From NCBI GenBank assembly GCA_037179385.1, contig CM074193.1, forward strand, positions 46,653,082 through 46,717,081: DNA of 64,000 nucleotides. Direction: 5' to 3'. Below, in pieces: positions 45,396 through 57,710 of the stretch (the first letter of the stretch is position 1; every line of letters begins with the position of its first letter). Below the pieces are notes generated by a model. The model did no database searches. It was not told where the DNA came from and was given only the letters and a program-made list of their open reading frames with translations. The DNA comes from Holothuria scabra (taxonomy: Eukaryota > Echinodermata > Holothuroidea > Aspidochirotida > Holothuriidae). Both the position numbers and the translations under genes were made by a program.

Positions 45396-46932
45396 GTAAG
45401 AAATTTACATTTCACTTTAGCTTAGTACCATCAAATATGATAAATTCCGGTCCTAAAGGGACTAAGCTTGAACGGAGTACATAGCTCTTTAGAAATGCAT
45501 TTTTGCTAGCTTAAGAGCGGTGAATTCTAACACTCGTACGCACACTATTAAAACACCTGGGTTAAATTTAACCAAGATTGTGTTGGAGTGAATAGAACAC
45601 CGATCCTGTTTAAATATAACCTCGGTGTTTAAGTTTGCATAGCCTAAAGTAAAAACTTAGATACTAGATGCATTCCTCAAGTAAAGCACACAGCTCATTG
45701 TAAACCATCCGTGAATTAAAAATCGCCTTTGAGTCATTTTTAAAAAGTCGAATTTTCTTCAAACATCTATTAGGGTAAGGCGGTGCCTCTTCAGTCCTCC
45801 CGTGGGGGTAACACTGAAACTTGGAGTGGAAATTTGCGTGAATTTGATTCTTACTAGATCTCACTGATCATACTTTTCTTAGGGTTTATTTCTTTCTTTT
45901 GGTTACTATTTAGAGCCCTGGGCCCTAGCAGGAGGAACCCCATGTGGGTACCAGCGAACATGACAGGGAACCTATTAGAAGCCTCTTAGACAATTTTCAC
46001 AATGCAGTGTCAAATAGTATTTAAATATGACGGCGAGAGAAATCATGTAGGGTAATGATGGGAGAAATGTTTTTCATTAGGAGCACTGCTATACCCACAG
46101 TCACTGAGCCACGGGTGGCCTTAACAAGTATCATATAAGATGGTCTTGAACATAAAAACTTTTACCCAATAAACCACCACAAGTAAGCCTTATTTAAAAA
46201 TAAATACGTATACGAATTTTGTCAGAGTCGGTAACTTTGCACCATGTTTGTATAACTTAACTTCTTCAAAAGGAAATCATTTTCAAAGGCCAGGGTTGCC
46301 TTGGACCCTCCCCTCAAGCTGGAGCAATTTACGTTGCTGTGCCTCCTCAATTGAGTATTATGGCGACGTACTTACATACCCCTATATGATGTTATAATAT
46401 CTTCATGAGAATAAATCAGTTCTTTTTTAACGTGAGAGAATGGGATCCCGGAGATTACGTAACAAACTAGGGAAACTTGGGGAGCAAAGAGTTGACAAAT
46501 AATACTTTAGAGAGTAATTTAACGCTTACAAGTCGCTCCATTCCCTTATCCTATCTAAAGGGGTGGCGCCCGGGTATTTCGATAGTGGGCATGAACATGA
46601 TTCGACAGCTCCTTTTCTAGTTTTCTCCTTCTTTTCCTTCTCTTTTTACGTTTTCTTGCAAATAAAGGAGGCGGTTTCCGCCTGCCCTCCCCCCCCCCCC
46701 CTGAGGCGGCCCCTGATCTTTTTCATATTTTGTACCACATTGATACTGCGTAATGTTCACTCATTAGGCCTACTATCCGCTTATTAAATTTATGTAGAAG
46801 TCACAATAGGCCTACTAAAACTTTTGTCAATTGTTTAATAAAAATCCACGTCAAATGGACTAGAGTAGTACCTTACATTTTCCTTATTTTACAGGTCAAT
46901 TCAAAACTCTGTTTTGAGTCTTTCGTGTTACA

Positions 46933-49900
46933 ATGAAACTTGCTATTCTTGGTGCTACGGGCAACACCGGCCTGAGTCTGGCTCATCAAGCAGCTGAAAG
47001 GGGGCACAAAGTTGTAGCAATCATGAGAAATACGAGTAAATTTACAGTTCAACACGAAAAGATAAAGGTAATTTTATCTCAGTTTTATAATATGGGAGAA
47101 GGGGAGAAATCCGTAGGGAATAAAATTTGGTTTCGCTCGCGTGATTCTTTGCCAGAGAATCGACACGTTAGTGAGACAGGAGGGAGGTGGAGCAATGCTC
47201 GCTGTTTATACTGAAGTTTCCGAACTATAGCTAACAAGATTTCTAAACTAATTCTTAACCTTCTAACCCTAACAAAGAAAACAATCGACTAAATTCCTTG
47301 TAAATCGCCCATCAACTGTCGAGGGTGGGGGAGACGGGGGTTCTAAAAAGTGCGACAGTTATTTTGGATGGGGTTAAAGTGTTTTGAAAAGTCAGCAAAA
47401 CGAATTACAGAATACGAGATCTTACTGAAACCTATTGTAAGACGCTCTCTCTCGGGGAGGGGGGGGGGGTAAGCTGTATTTTTTTTGAAAACAGTTTTCC
47501 ATTAGGTATTTCATTCGCTTTTCGTTGCTTTGCTTGGCTGGGGGTGTGAAAGAACCTGTAACGCTGTTTTCTTTATCGCTGCTTGGAAGAAAAAGTTACA
47601 ACGTCAGTTTTGATAATTGATCATTTTTATTCTTGTTCCGATAATAATGTATCAAAGCGTAGGACCAAGTTACTCTTTTGATTCCTCGTGATAAATTCAT
47701 GTTCATGGCATTTGGCATGGGCGTGGCCAAGAAGGGGAAAGGGAGAACGGGCAGTCCCCCTTCGAGCATATTTTTGGTAGTTTTTAAGGTTCCTCTGTTA
47801 TAATATCACCAGCACATCCCCGAATTTATATGCTTAGTCCTAATCGTCTCACCCCAAACACTTCCAATTCTATTAACCTACTTACTTAAGCCCCTCCCAC
47901 AACTGTTTAAAACTCACCCTCATTCAGACACAATCTCAATTTATTGCTTCAGGGTGAATTTGCAAGACCCATATGTGTAATCAAAACAGTACAGTTCACA
48001 CTGTGTAATACAATGAGTTACGGTGCACTCCATTATATGGATTAGTTGTCAACCTGAGCTGAGCCAATAGAGAATTTCTGTAGACTACTACGAAAATTGT
48101 AGTTTGGGGTGAGAGTTGTCTCCCTTTAAATCCAAAAATAAGGCTTGAAAAGTGAAAGAGTAAAAGCCCATGCATTAAGTCTATCTTTTGTGTTTTTATT
48201 CTTGACAGATTATTGAAGGTAATATTCTCTCTGTTGAATCTCTCACCGAACACTTCAAAGGATGTGATGCAGTAATGTCTTGCTTAGGTTCTCCACTTGG
48301 GAGAAAAGTAACAATTTATTCTGAATCTGCTCGAGTCATTATAGATGCAATGAAAAAGTCCGGGGTATCTAGATTTGTCGCTGTGACGTCATGGTGTACT
48401 TCAGGTAGGTTTATTACGTAATCTTATTTCATTACAACTGATTCATAAGGAAAAGCTTATCATTAAAGTATAAGTAAGGGGCAAAATATCCCAATCGATG
48501 ATAGCCAGGCAACAAACTGAAACGGTGAAGTGGCTACTTGTTTTCAAAATGTGCAAAATGTGAGCCGCTGTAGTTTAGTTGTTTTCAGAATGTGCAAAAA
48601 ATGTAGTTGCAGTAGTTTGATAGGGTTTAAAGGGCCAAACCTCTCACCCCAGACTACAATTTTGGTATGGGGATACAAACATTCTCAATTGGCTCAGCTC
48701 TTTGATTGACAACTAATTTTAACAATGCAGAGTGCCAAAGCTTATATTACACAGCATGAACGGTACTGAGAGTGTTTTGATATATGAACTGATTTTTTCT
48801 ATACTCACCTCGAAGCAATAAACTGAGATTGTATCTGGATGAGGACGAATTTCAGAAAGTTGTGGGAGGGGCTTCAGTAAGAAGGTTAAGAGAATTGGTA
48901 CTGTTTGGGGTGAGAGAACTGAGCCTTTAATGCCTCAACCTATTACCTTCTGGTCTAATCTTGAGGCGTACACGTTCGAGTTAGTTGCATGGCAATGGAT
49001 TGTTTTCCTTTCTCTATTGCTTATGTGGACCTTCACACACAACGTATTAGGTTCCATTTTAAATATTTTGGCATGACTCAAATAAGGAATCGAACCAGGG
49101 CCTTCGGTGTGAGAAGCGGTGTTTTCATTATGAAAATAGCAACTTGTAAATTTCATGAGGTGATAAAAATATGCAGGCCGGGCGGAGGAACTCGGTCCTC
49201 TGCCTCCCCATTCTTGGCTATGGGCCTGACTTCAATGTTATAATCATACCTTTGGAAAAACCAGCCAGGTTAGGCTACCTGATAACGTTCTTTTCTTCCT
49301 CGTACTTACATTTTATGACTTATGGAGATGAAACATTTTGAGAGAAAACGAAGAAGTAAACTTGCCAAGAAGTAAATGTATTTTTATGAAGATGTTGTTT
49401 CACGATGGGCAACCTAATAAATTTACAGAGATTCATTTGCAATTGGTTTTCAGTTGTAATTTTCAGACGTGCGTGCAGTACTTCTTGCCAGGGGGTGGGG
49501 ATGGGGGCTTTTAATCAATGTCATGCAAGGAGCAAAATCTGCTCCTGGAAAATTAGCAAGGGTCCATAAGGGTCAGAGACAAGCTTATGCACTTGAGCTC
49601 ACATTACAGATATTTTGGAAACTTTTGAAGGTGTTGCGACGACTTGCTTATGAATAAGCATGATGATTCGATAAGTCGTTGGCCCACGGAATTTTGGGGA
49701 AAAGTTTGGTAAACACAAACCGAGCTTAGCACATAGTATACGTAGTTCCTTGTTTTCGTGCAAAACGTGCTTTCTTTCAACACTAAACGTAAAGCCGACT
49801 AGCGAACCCGCACGAAACTAGGGACTCAGCCCTACTTTACAGTCGACAGCTTAAAATGTATATTTTTACACCAAAAATGAAAATAAGAAACAGTCCAATG

Positions 49901-52900
49901 CATAGAACCTCTCTTATGATTTCGCTTTAAGTTATGGTTGGATTAAGAAAGAAAGATATCACCAAATTTTCACAAACTCACATTTTGGAACATGTGTTAT
50001 AGGGTCAGAATTGGTTTGTTTATCCCGACGATTTGGAGGATGTACGCTTGTGTAGAGCCACCAAAACGAATTACCGAACTCACCTATTGAAAGTTGAGAT
50101 ATCAAAAAACATGCTGGGCGTCACAGGGGTGACGATACGACGACAAACTTGTCCAGAATTAATTCACCTAAGAATTGTAAAACCTAAACTGGGAAATAGT
50201 TAAATTTCGGAAAAACGTAGAAAAAGTATGCCCTTATCAAAGCATTACTTTTTGTACCCTCAACCCGGCACTCTAGCTCTTTGGCACTCATTGCTTTCTT
50301 AGACCAACTCCATTGTTAAGTGGTTAGCATTCCATATATTTGTAGTCTAAAGGTCTGGAGTTCGACTTCTGGCCCGGTCCGACGAAGATTTCAAAAAAAG
50401 GAACCTTCTGCCATTGTGCTTGATGCTCAGCATAAGCAATGGAGTGGGGAAAACAAGCCAGTGAGCCACAATTGGAAAAAAGGACATGGCCGTCATGATT
50501 AAAACAAATTGGTTAGAAACTGAACCGAAAAATCTCATCTAACTATTTGTTTCTGTTATTTTTCTTAGTCATCCCCTTTTGATACCTGTTGGGGCGCCCT
50601 CTTCATCTTTTGACAGGCATTTAAAGGCGTTAAAAGTAACGACAGGAGCGGGAGAGATGTGGTGTTCGGAAGTAAGCTTCCCCTCGCAATTAAAATGAAA
50701 ACTCATTATAAGTGTGGAAATTTCAAAATCTTCCAGTAATTTTCCTTTGAGTCCAAAAGTTGATCAAAATCGTACCTTTATACAGACCCACATATAAGTT
50801 CACTACAGGATAGGGATCAAAGCAAAAAATAATCTTACACTGTCACCAGTCCATCTAGTCGATAACAGTTCCCCACGCCTATGAAGGATTGCTCATACAC
50901 CTGGGTGTACAACATGGTGACGGTTTTGGTCAAGGATGATTTTGATATCTTGCAACAAGAGTTTCCTTCAGTAATTCCCTGGTATAACCATATCACCTAA
51001 ATAAAATAGCTCAAGTTCCACGCACAAATTTTGGCTAAATTTTCCTTTGGATAATTTCCTTTTCGAGAATATCAAACCCTGAAGGCATGTTTCAAGGGAA
51101 AGACCTGTTGTCATGGTGACAGGATGCCGTGCCACCATTGAGTGTTGCATATTCGTGAAAAATTAAAACCCATGTATTACTTATATCTATTTTTCGACCT
51201 TATGATGGGTTCTTAACGTCATATATGTGATAGAATTAGTTAACCTTTTACCGTCTGAGCGTATGTGACCTATTCTCATCTCTCTTTGGGGAAAAATACT
51301 ATAGACTCATTCATGTCTACAAACAAATGACGTCACGGTTGCTTGGCAACAAGGTTGATGAGATAAACGAACATTTCGCCACAATGAAACGTATATTAAA
51401 ATTTGTCTACATTTTGCGTGCAATTGCGAGATCACTGCACACGCAAAACCGAACGTGCACGCATAAGTTCCTGCGCAACCAGTCAACTAGTGCCAACCAG
51501 TGACGTAAGTGTGGATGAGTCTGTTGCATATAAAAACGAAAATGAAAAAAGGGAAATGCGATAACAGTCATAAACATTACGCAATCATGCCTTACAGTTG
51601 TTACTGCATTATCAAACAAAACAGAAATGAGAAGCCTGTATACTTATCTCTTGTATTTAATTATACACAACAGATAATCCTCGTGACAGGGGACCTTTTC
51701 TTTTGGAATGGATTGTTAAACCAACATTTCTGAAAGGAATATTAGCTGACATGACTGCCATGGAAGCATATCTCTGGGAATCGTGTTCAGATATAAAATA
51801 TACTGTAGTACGACCACCAGCACTCTCAAATAAACCAATAACAGGTTAGTACATTACTTTTATAGAGTGCTTTCATGTGACGTCATAATTGGTTTGCCAC
51901 GCCCACTACCGGACAAAATCCATAGTTATCACATATCGGTCGTCATAGCAGCTTCTTCTGAAGTAACTACAGTACACAAATTTTACCCGGCAATCAAAAA
52001 AAGGGCGGGGCTTGTGATGTCAGGTAAAGCAGTCTACAGCACTTCATACTGTTTGACAAGACGGCTTTCATATTTTCAGTATGTATTAATTCCATTGAAA
52101 TTAACCGTATTGGACGGTATGCAAATAAAAATTTCAGCTAGTCGGGAATGCAGACAAATTTCCAAGGGGGTGGAGTAGAGCAACCACACGGTTCATGGGA
52201 AATATGTCATTCTGCTCGAAAGATTCTAGGCCGTTCTTTTTAGTCTTGTATGCTGTCGTTATTAATCGGCATGAATGAATGTATCACGTCCTAACATTAC
52301 CAAATTTAGCGCTAATTTAGCGCTAAGCTTTTCTAACTAAGTGTTTTTGTGATTGGGCTTCTCGTTCCCGATATGTTGAAAATTTTGGAAAAATCACTTC
52401 AAATGGTGTAATTTGGTACATTTTTAACCTTAAATGTTGACATATATATCATACATTTCACTTATAATCTTAAATATCTGTGATCATGAGTATACTCTCG
52501 CTTGGCATATTATAGCCTAATGGAAGATAGCCCTCGTTTTTTCTATGGGACTTTGGATGAGCTCATGGCTCACCACTGCGAAATGTCCGACCGACCGGTG
52601 GAGGGTCTCGCATGTGGAACATCTCCCAGATTAAAAGCCCTGCTCTAAACGTAGCGCCACAATTGGCTGGCGAGAAGAGTACAGAAACTTCGGACACCTT
52701 CAAAAAACTCGCAACCCTTCAACAGTTCAGGCTTGCATCTGCGCATGCTGTCGTTATTTAAGCTTTCGCTTGCAATAAATCGTTCACTTAAAACTGATGA
52801 CAAAATAGCAAATTGCAAGATGATAAGAAAGCTTTCCGCACAAAATACAGAGACATAGACATGACCGATTGAGAATGAAAGACAAGCAATCATCCCCGTT

Positions 52901-53655
52901 TTTGACGGCCGTCTAGGGAGGGGTGTTAAAAAGGGGTAGGTGCCCCCCTCCCCATTCTGAATTGTTTGCTGTCTCGAAGCGCTTAGATACAAATAGAGCT
53001 TTGCTCCTTTTTGCAAAAAGAGAGGGAAACGAACTGTAGGATGCAGGGGGATAAACAAACTCATGCCATTGAAGCATGTGAAACAAGCTGTGATAGAACA
53101 TGGGACATTTTTAAGGCCAATAAAAAAGATATTTATGAATACTGACAGGACTAGAGACGGGAACTGTTCTTAAAGTTCTGGCTGATCTAAAACGACATTT
53201 TCTGAGTGCAATTCGCATTTTTCGCACGCATTATATGTATGGCAGTGAGTATTCTTGTGAAAAACGTTGGGTAGTCCCTTACCCAACAGTTCAGGTGGTC
53301 GCCCACGAACCCAACCATGGGAAGAAGTTTGTCCAACTATTTCAGAGTGTAGAATATAAAGGCTATAGTTGTTCCTAAACATATCAAACCATTTTTTAGC
53401 CTTATAGCCTTTCCATTCCAGATTTTAGGCTGAGTTCTCAGAGACCAGACCAGCATAAAGTGTGAAGTTTTTCAATTTGTTTTTTATTTTAGTTTTGTTT
53501 TAATTCTTGCAGACAAAAAGATTAAAGTCGAGATTGAGCGACTTCACGTTCCTGGCTGTTCCTTCAACATATCTCGGGCAGACGTGGCGCGGTTTATGTT
53601 AATGTGTCTAGATACCAATGAATATGACGGTAAAATGGTTTCGATTGGAGTCTAA
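46933..53655 (+). CDS. Biliverdin reductase B / flavin reductase-like protein, copy 3 (four coding exons)
   Basis: Coding exons 46933-47067, 48209-48404, 51674-51844 and 53513-53655, again 135, 196, 171 and 143 nt. The 214-residue product keeps GATGNTG, NILSVESLTEHF, GCDAVMSCLG, KSGVSRFVAVTSW, and the C-terminal ARFMLMCLDTNEYDGKMVS shared with copy 2. In exon 3 the conserved PPEL is PPAL and an Arg is replaced by Trp (AYLWESC), the only notable departures. The 5' leader follows TTATTTTACAG as in copy 2. Introns 1-3 hold two CTCTCACCCC-family MITEs, two SINEs and remnants of a TTGGGTA element. The frame is intact, so it is likely functional. Confidence 0.87.
47846..48115. mobile_element. CTCTCACCCC-family MITE, copy 2 (intron 1 of reductase copy 3)
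   Basis: 270 bp; ends TCTCACCCCAAAC and, reversed, CTCTCACCCCAAAC. Interior GCCCCTCCCACAA, TTTATTGCTTCAGGGTGA, GAGCTGAGCCAATAGAGAA. Confidence 0.75.
48641..48916. mobile_element. CTCTCACCCC-family MITE, copy 3 (intron 2 of reductase copy 3)
   Basis: 276 bp; ends CTCTCACCCCAGAC and, reversed, CTCTCACCCCAAAC. It is the inverse orientation of copy 2, 0.5 kb away across exon 2. Confidence 0.78.
48980..49123 (-). repeat. Degenerate tRNA-derived SINE (minus strand)
   Basis: Minus-strand reading shows GAATCGAACC-type B box complement (CTGGTTCGATTCC) and ATAAGCAATAGAG, with many substitutions. Confidence 0.55.
50300..50545 (+). repeat. tRNA-derived SINE in intron 2 of reductase copy 3
   Basis: TTAAGTGGTTAGCATT, GGAGTTCGACTTCTGG, CTGCCATTGTGCTTGATGC, TCAGCATAAGCAATGGAG and CATCTAAC tail. 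Confidence 0.8.
53265..53350. repeat. Remnant of a TTGGGTA-array element
   Basis: CGTTGGGTAGTCCCTTACCC, AACCCAACC and a TTTCAGAGTGTAG end; the left end is lost. Confidence 0.4.
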
Positions 53656-53722
53656 AAATTACATTTACATTAAGACCCGTTTTGATGTATTCAGTTACGC
53701 ATTGGAACACTTACAAATGAAA

Positions 53723-53990
53723 CGAGTAAACTTAGTCACTTCCTAATAGAGTGAAAAGTATGATTTTACCCCCATTAGTGTGTGACTTCACTCCAAGAAG
53801 AGTGAAAACTTGATTCACTTTTTCACGAGTGCCTGCAATGATCACTCCTTTTTAAGAGTGATCACTGTAGTTACTTCATCAAGAATGAATTTTGCTCTTT
53901 TGGAGTGAATTAACACTCTAATTGAGTGAATTTACACTTTTCATCTTATTACAGAGTGACTAAGTCCACTTTTTAATTTTTTAGTGAAAG
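53723..53990. mobile_element. GAGTGAA-array element with 10-bp direct repeats
   Basis: ACAAATGAAA flanks it at 53713-53722 and 53991-54000. The paralogous flank of reductase copy 2 shows the uninterrupted site near 39000-39015, so this is a dated insertion. Right end, reversed, CACTAAAAAATTAAAAAG; interior GAGTGAA/TTCACTC motifs. A 9-10 bp duplication hints at a Mutator-like origin, unproved. Confidence 0.75.
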
Positions 53991-54100
53991 ACAAATGAAA
54001 TGTCAAAACTTTTTCAAATGCGACATTTTATAGCAAAGGTGTTTCTTGCCCTTGAGTATACGATCGATTAATGTGCCACTGAGAAGAAGGTTTGTCAAGC

Positions 54101-54131
54101 CAGGGAGGTTTTACTAAACACCTCCCGGCGG
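54101..54131. mobile_element. Short palindromic insertion (copy 5, diverged)
   Basis: CAGGGAGGTTTT and AACACCTCCCGG arms; flanks GTCAAGC and GTCAAAC agree at 6 of 7. Confidence 0.5.
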
Positions 54132-55501
54132 GTCAAACAACTTGTAAGGCCCGACGTGACAAAAAACCTCGGCAAAAGAGTTACTCAAACTAATTTTATT
54201 TCTCTTCGATCTAAAATACTACAAAGGCTTTTCCTCGGACACGCCCTTACTCTAAAATCGCCCACTTCTCAGAGTCCTTTCTATTTCATAAAATTTTCAC
54301 CTGATCTATCAGTTTATATGCAATGTTATAATTGCGATTTTTGTTTCTCAGTTCAACTCCAATATAAAATGTGTATAATGATTATATAGAATGTATAGCT
54401 CCATCTCATTGGCTAAAACTTGTTTATTTGAAATACCGGTTCCTGAAATCTGCCCCGGGAATTTCCCTCTCCTCAGTTGAATATGCACCCCTCCCCTCTT
54501 CAGGTGGAACAAAATACCACACCAGAGATCATCGATTGGTGGTAACTGAAAAAAGGACAATGCCATTTGCATTTATAAAGAGAATTTTCTGCACCCTTTG
54601 CTCGTGAACGCAACGTGGAATTAGCTGAAACTATTCGCGCCAAACTTTTCTTACTAATTAATGAAGAAGCTTCACGAGTACATTTGTGATCATTATTATT
54701 TCCAAGCTGCAGAGATCTGTTAAATAACCCGTCATCTAGCACGGCATACAGTACCCGGTGGTTGTATTACAGTCAATTAAGAGGCATTGGTGAAACTAAT
54801 ATAAGATGCAAGGTTTAGTGTACCATGACTCCATCATCCTCATCAACACCCGTTCCTCACTCATCCCGGATGATAATTGAGTCATCACTGTGAGTTGTAC
54901 ACTGCAAATTGTGAGCCTTATACCTATACATGTTTCCTTCATAGTGTACATCTAATGTAACCATAAGAAATCCAGTTAGAATAGTTAAATGCCTTTTCCT
55001 TATGATCAAAGTTCTGTAAATATCCCACAGCTTCAAAGGGTTTCACTCACATACTGATGTGTGCCATTGGACCCAACGTCCGGAAGGAACGATCAAACCG
55101 AACACCGCTTCGTTCTCAGTATTGGTATATCCATCCACAACGAAACCATGAACCCCAAACGCCCATGTACATAAAAAGCAGACTGAACGTGGGGAGGAGT
55201 CCCAAAAAGTTCAAACTTTATGAAATTAAATCCCAAACGGTCTCACGTGAAATTTTCTACATGTCATACACAACCGCTTCTCAGCAATAAACCCATGTCA
55301 CCTGGGTGGTTTTTACCAATTGCTGCCGCCTTTTCGGCATAAATACACATCTCAATATCGTCAATCCTCTTCGCCATCCCGCGTCCGTCCTCGGCATCCA
55401 TATCCCATAGGTATAAAAGACTTCACACAATCAGACAATGAAAACAGTTTTAAATTACAAACAGTTCGTTTTAAATTATAGAGTAGTCTTCCCTGATTCG
55501 C

Positions 55502-55708
55502 AATAGACCGTATGCATTGACGACATACTTACGTCATCCTTTGCATGGTCAGAACAATGGAACACGTGGCCGCGCGCGTAAGAATTCGCCCTGCACCCGT
55601 AACAGACTATGCGCGTAATCAGCGGTCTGCATTTGTCGGTGTTGGTTTGTTTTGCCCTAAAGGAGGGCGTACTTTCCGCTCTGTGACATCATATGCATAG
55701 GGTCTATT
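55502..55708. mobile_element. MITE family P, copy with both ends intact
   Basis: 207 bp; ends AATAGACCGTATGCAT and, reversed, AATAGACCCTATGCAT (15 of 16). Interior has CTTACGTCATCC and CTGTGACATCATATGC. Confidence 0.65.
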
Positions 55709-56000
55709 AGGATGTGTTTCTGCTTCTGTTAAGTTTGAGAATCAGTATCAAATAGTTATTTCACACTGTTGGTGGTCAAGTAAACCTAAGAATGAGTTTT
55801 CTTTCCCTTTTATTTTCTCTTCTTTTGTTTCTGTTTCTCTCGTTTCCCTCTCCCCTTTGTTATGGTACAACCAAAATATGTATTGTTGTTTTCAGTGGCG
55901 GTATTACGGGCAGTGGCGTAGCTACGGGGGGGGGGGGGGCAAGTTGCCCCCTCGAAAATAATTTAGGGAAATGTGATAAAATTGGGGAAATTTGTTGAAT

Positions 56001-56048
56001 TTTCTTATTCTAACAAAAACTTTTCAAAATTTTTGTTAGAATAAGAAA
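56001..56048. repeat. 19-bp perfect inverted repeat
   Basis: Arms TTTCTTATTCTAACAAAAA and its complement around a ten-base loop, within the middle element. Confidence 0.75.
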
Positions 56049-56723
56049 TTGTGAGACATTTTTCGTACATAATTCGTATTTTCATGCAACAAATTAACCC
56101 AGATTTCGTCAGTGTCGCATGAACCGGCCCTACTCGCGTTCCACAGAAACGTTCTCGCTGCGTAGCAGATTGAATGTTCTCTTGTATACGCGCGGGTGTT
56201 ACCTGTATGATCAGTGCATTTCAGTGCACAGGAAGTTGTTTTTCAGGAGTTCGGCTGATACAGTACAACTAACACTGAAATGCTCTAAACCCGAACTTTT
56301 CCCCTTGTACACAGTCTCTGCGATGTACACTTTGGGAATTCAGTAGAAGGATGTGAAAACTGACAAGTCACTAACGTACACCCCGAGGTTATTTTGTCCT
56401 ACCAGCTAGTAGCGGGAGGGGTTTAAACTAAACCGACTCTACTCTGTGTACATAACGATGGATGGGGCTGAAACAATCCATGGCCAACGATAAACTTAAC
56501 GTTAGTCTAGAAATTAGGATGAACGGGATCCATGGGCATACTTAGATTTTGTTACTTAGCCTTATCCTTGGAGGCTTACAAGCTAGTTCGGGAAAATAGC
56601 TTTCTGCTCACTTGGGGATGTAACAATAAACGGGTCCATGAGTACCTTGCAGCCTTCTACACTTACCAGACTGCTGTTCTAACAGGATATCCTGTGTGAT
56701 CGAGCCAATATTAGGCCTCCTTT

Positions 56724-57710
56724 CAGTGGCGTACGAAGGGGGGACCCTTGGGCCATGCCCCCTCACCGATGCCATTTTTCTTTGTTCTCAAAAATAGGGA
56801 GTCAAACTTTAGTAACACAGATTTTACTTCAAAAGATGGCATATGTGGCACCAGATTGCATATAAGGACACCAAATTTTTCAAAAATATTCAAAGGGGAT
56901 GGATTGCCTCTGCAAGGCCCCTCAGTGATGCCAATTTTTTTAATTCCTACAAATAGGCAAATTTTGTCAAATTCCAATTTTTACTTAAAAATGTACTAGA
57001 CTCTGTATTCCACTGGTGGAATCGATTAAAATAGAGACTACATGTTTAGATTCTCTTTACAAGCATGAATACGCTATTTTTGGCCATCTGAGGGGTCTGG
57101 TTTTTCGAAATTTTCTTTACGCTCTGCGCCAACCAATGGTGGCGCTTTGCTCAGTCTTTTGGGCAAAATTAGATTTTTGGTCAAATTAGCTCTTAACTCT
57201 CTGATCACTCTCTGATCATATTTTGAAGTGAGAATTTTATTGCAAACGACAAAAGAAGATAGCGACTCGTTAGATTCTTCGTATAAGTCTGGAAAATGCT
57301 ATTCCCGGCCATCTGAGGGATCTGATTTTTCGAAATTTTCTCTACGCTCCGTGCCAACCAGTGGTGGCGCTCCGCTTAGATAATCTTTATGATAAAATAA
57401 CGTTTTGTGGCCAAGAAAAACCACAAGACCGATCAATGCTTTTTTTATTTTGACACCTAAAAGTGTGCAAATTTAATGACAAGTTTTACTTCGTAAGGTA
57501 GCATAAATGGCATAAGAATGCATGTAAAGACACAAAATTTTCAGTTTTAACCTCATGAACCACCACGATTCAACTTTTAACACTGTTCCGGAAATCTTGC
57601 ACCAGTTTGCATATAGGCTCCTTGAAAACGCAACAAATTTCCGGACACCCCTCCCCTTAGACCATACTGCATCCCCCTCCCCCCTTCAGAAAATCCTGCG
57701 TAGGCCACTG
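56724..57710. mobile_element. Inner CAGTGGCGT-ended element
   Basis: 987 bp; left end CAGTGGCGTACGAAGG, right end reversed CAGTGGCCTACGCAGG. Two internal tandem-like segments (near 57060-57150 and 57290-57380) share GGCCATCTGAGGG and TTTTTCGAAATTTTCT and CAACCA.TGGTGGCGCT. Flanks do not match, so the boundary or a later rearrangement is uncertain. Confidence 0.5.

Larger units (their letters stand above)
53656..55770 (+). repeat. Segmental duplication block, unit 3 (3' flank of reductase copy 3)
   Basis: Counterpart of 38960-41010, interrupted by the insertions at 53723, 54101 and 55502. It includes TTACCAATTGCTGCCGC (~55313), matching the CCAAT-like segment in the other unit. Confidence 0.7.

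Noticed and set aside
52645..53064. 139-codon minus-strand ORF in intron 3 of reductase copy 3
   Set aside because: No recognisable motif or splice partners, low-complexity patches; likely chance.
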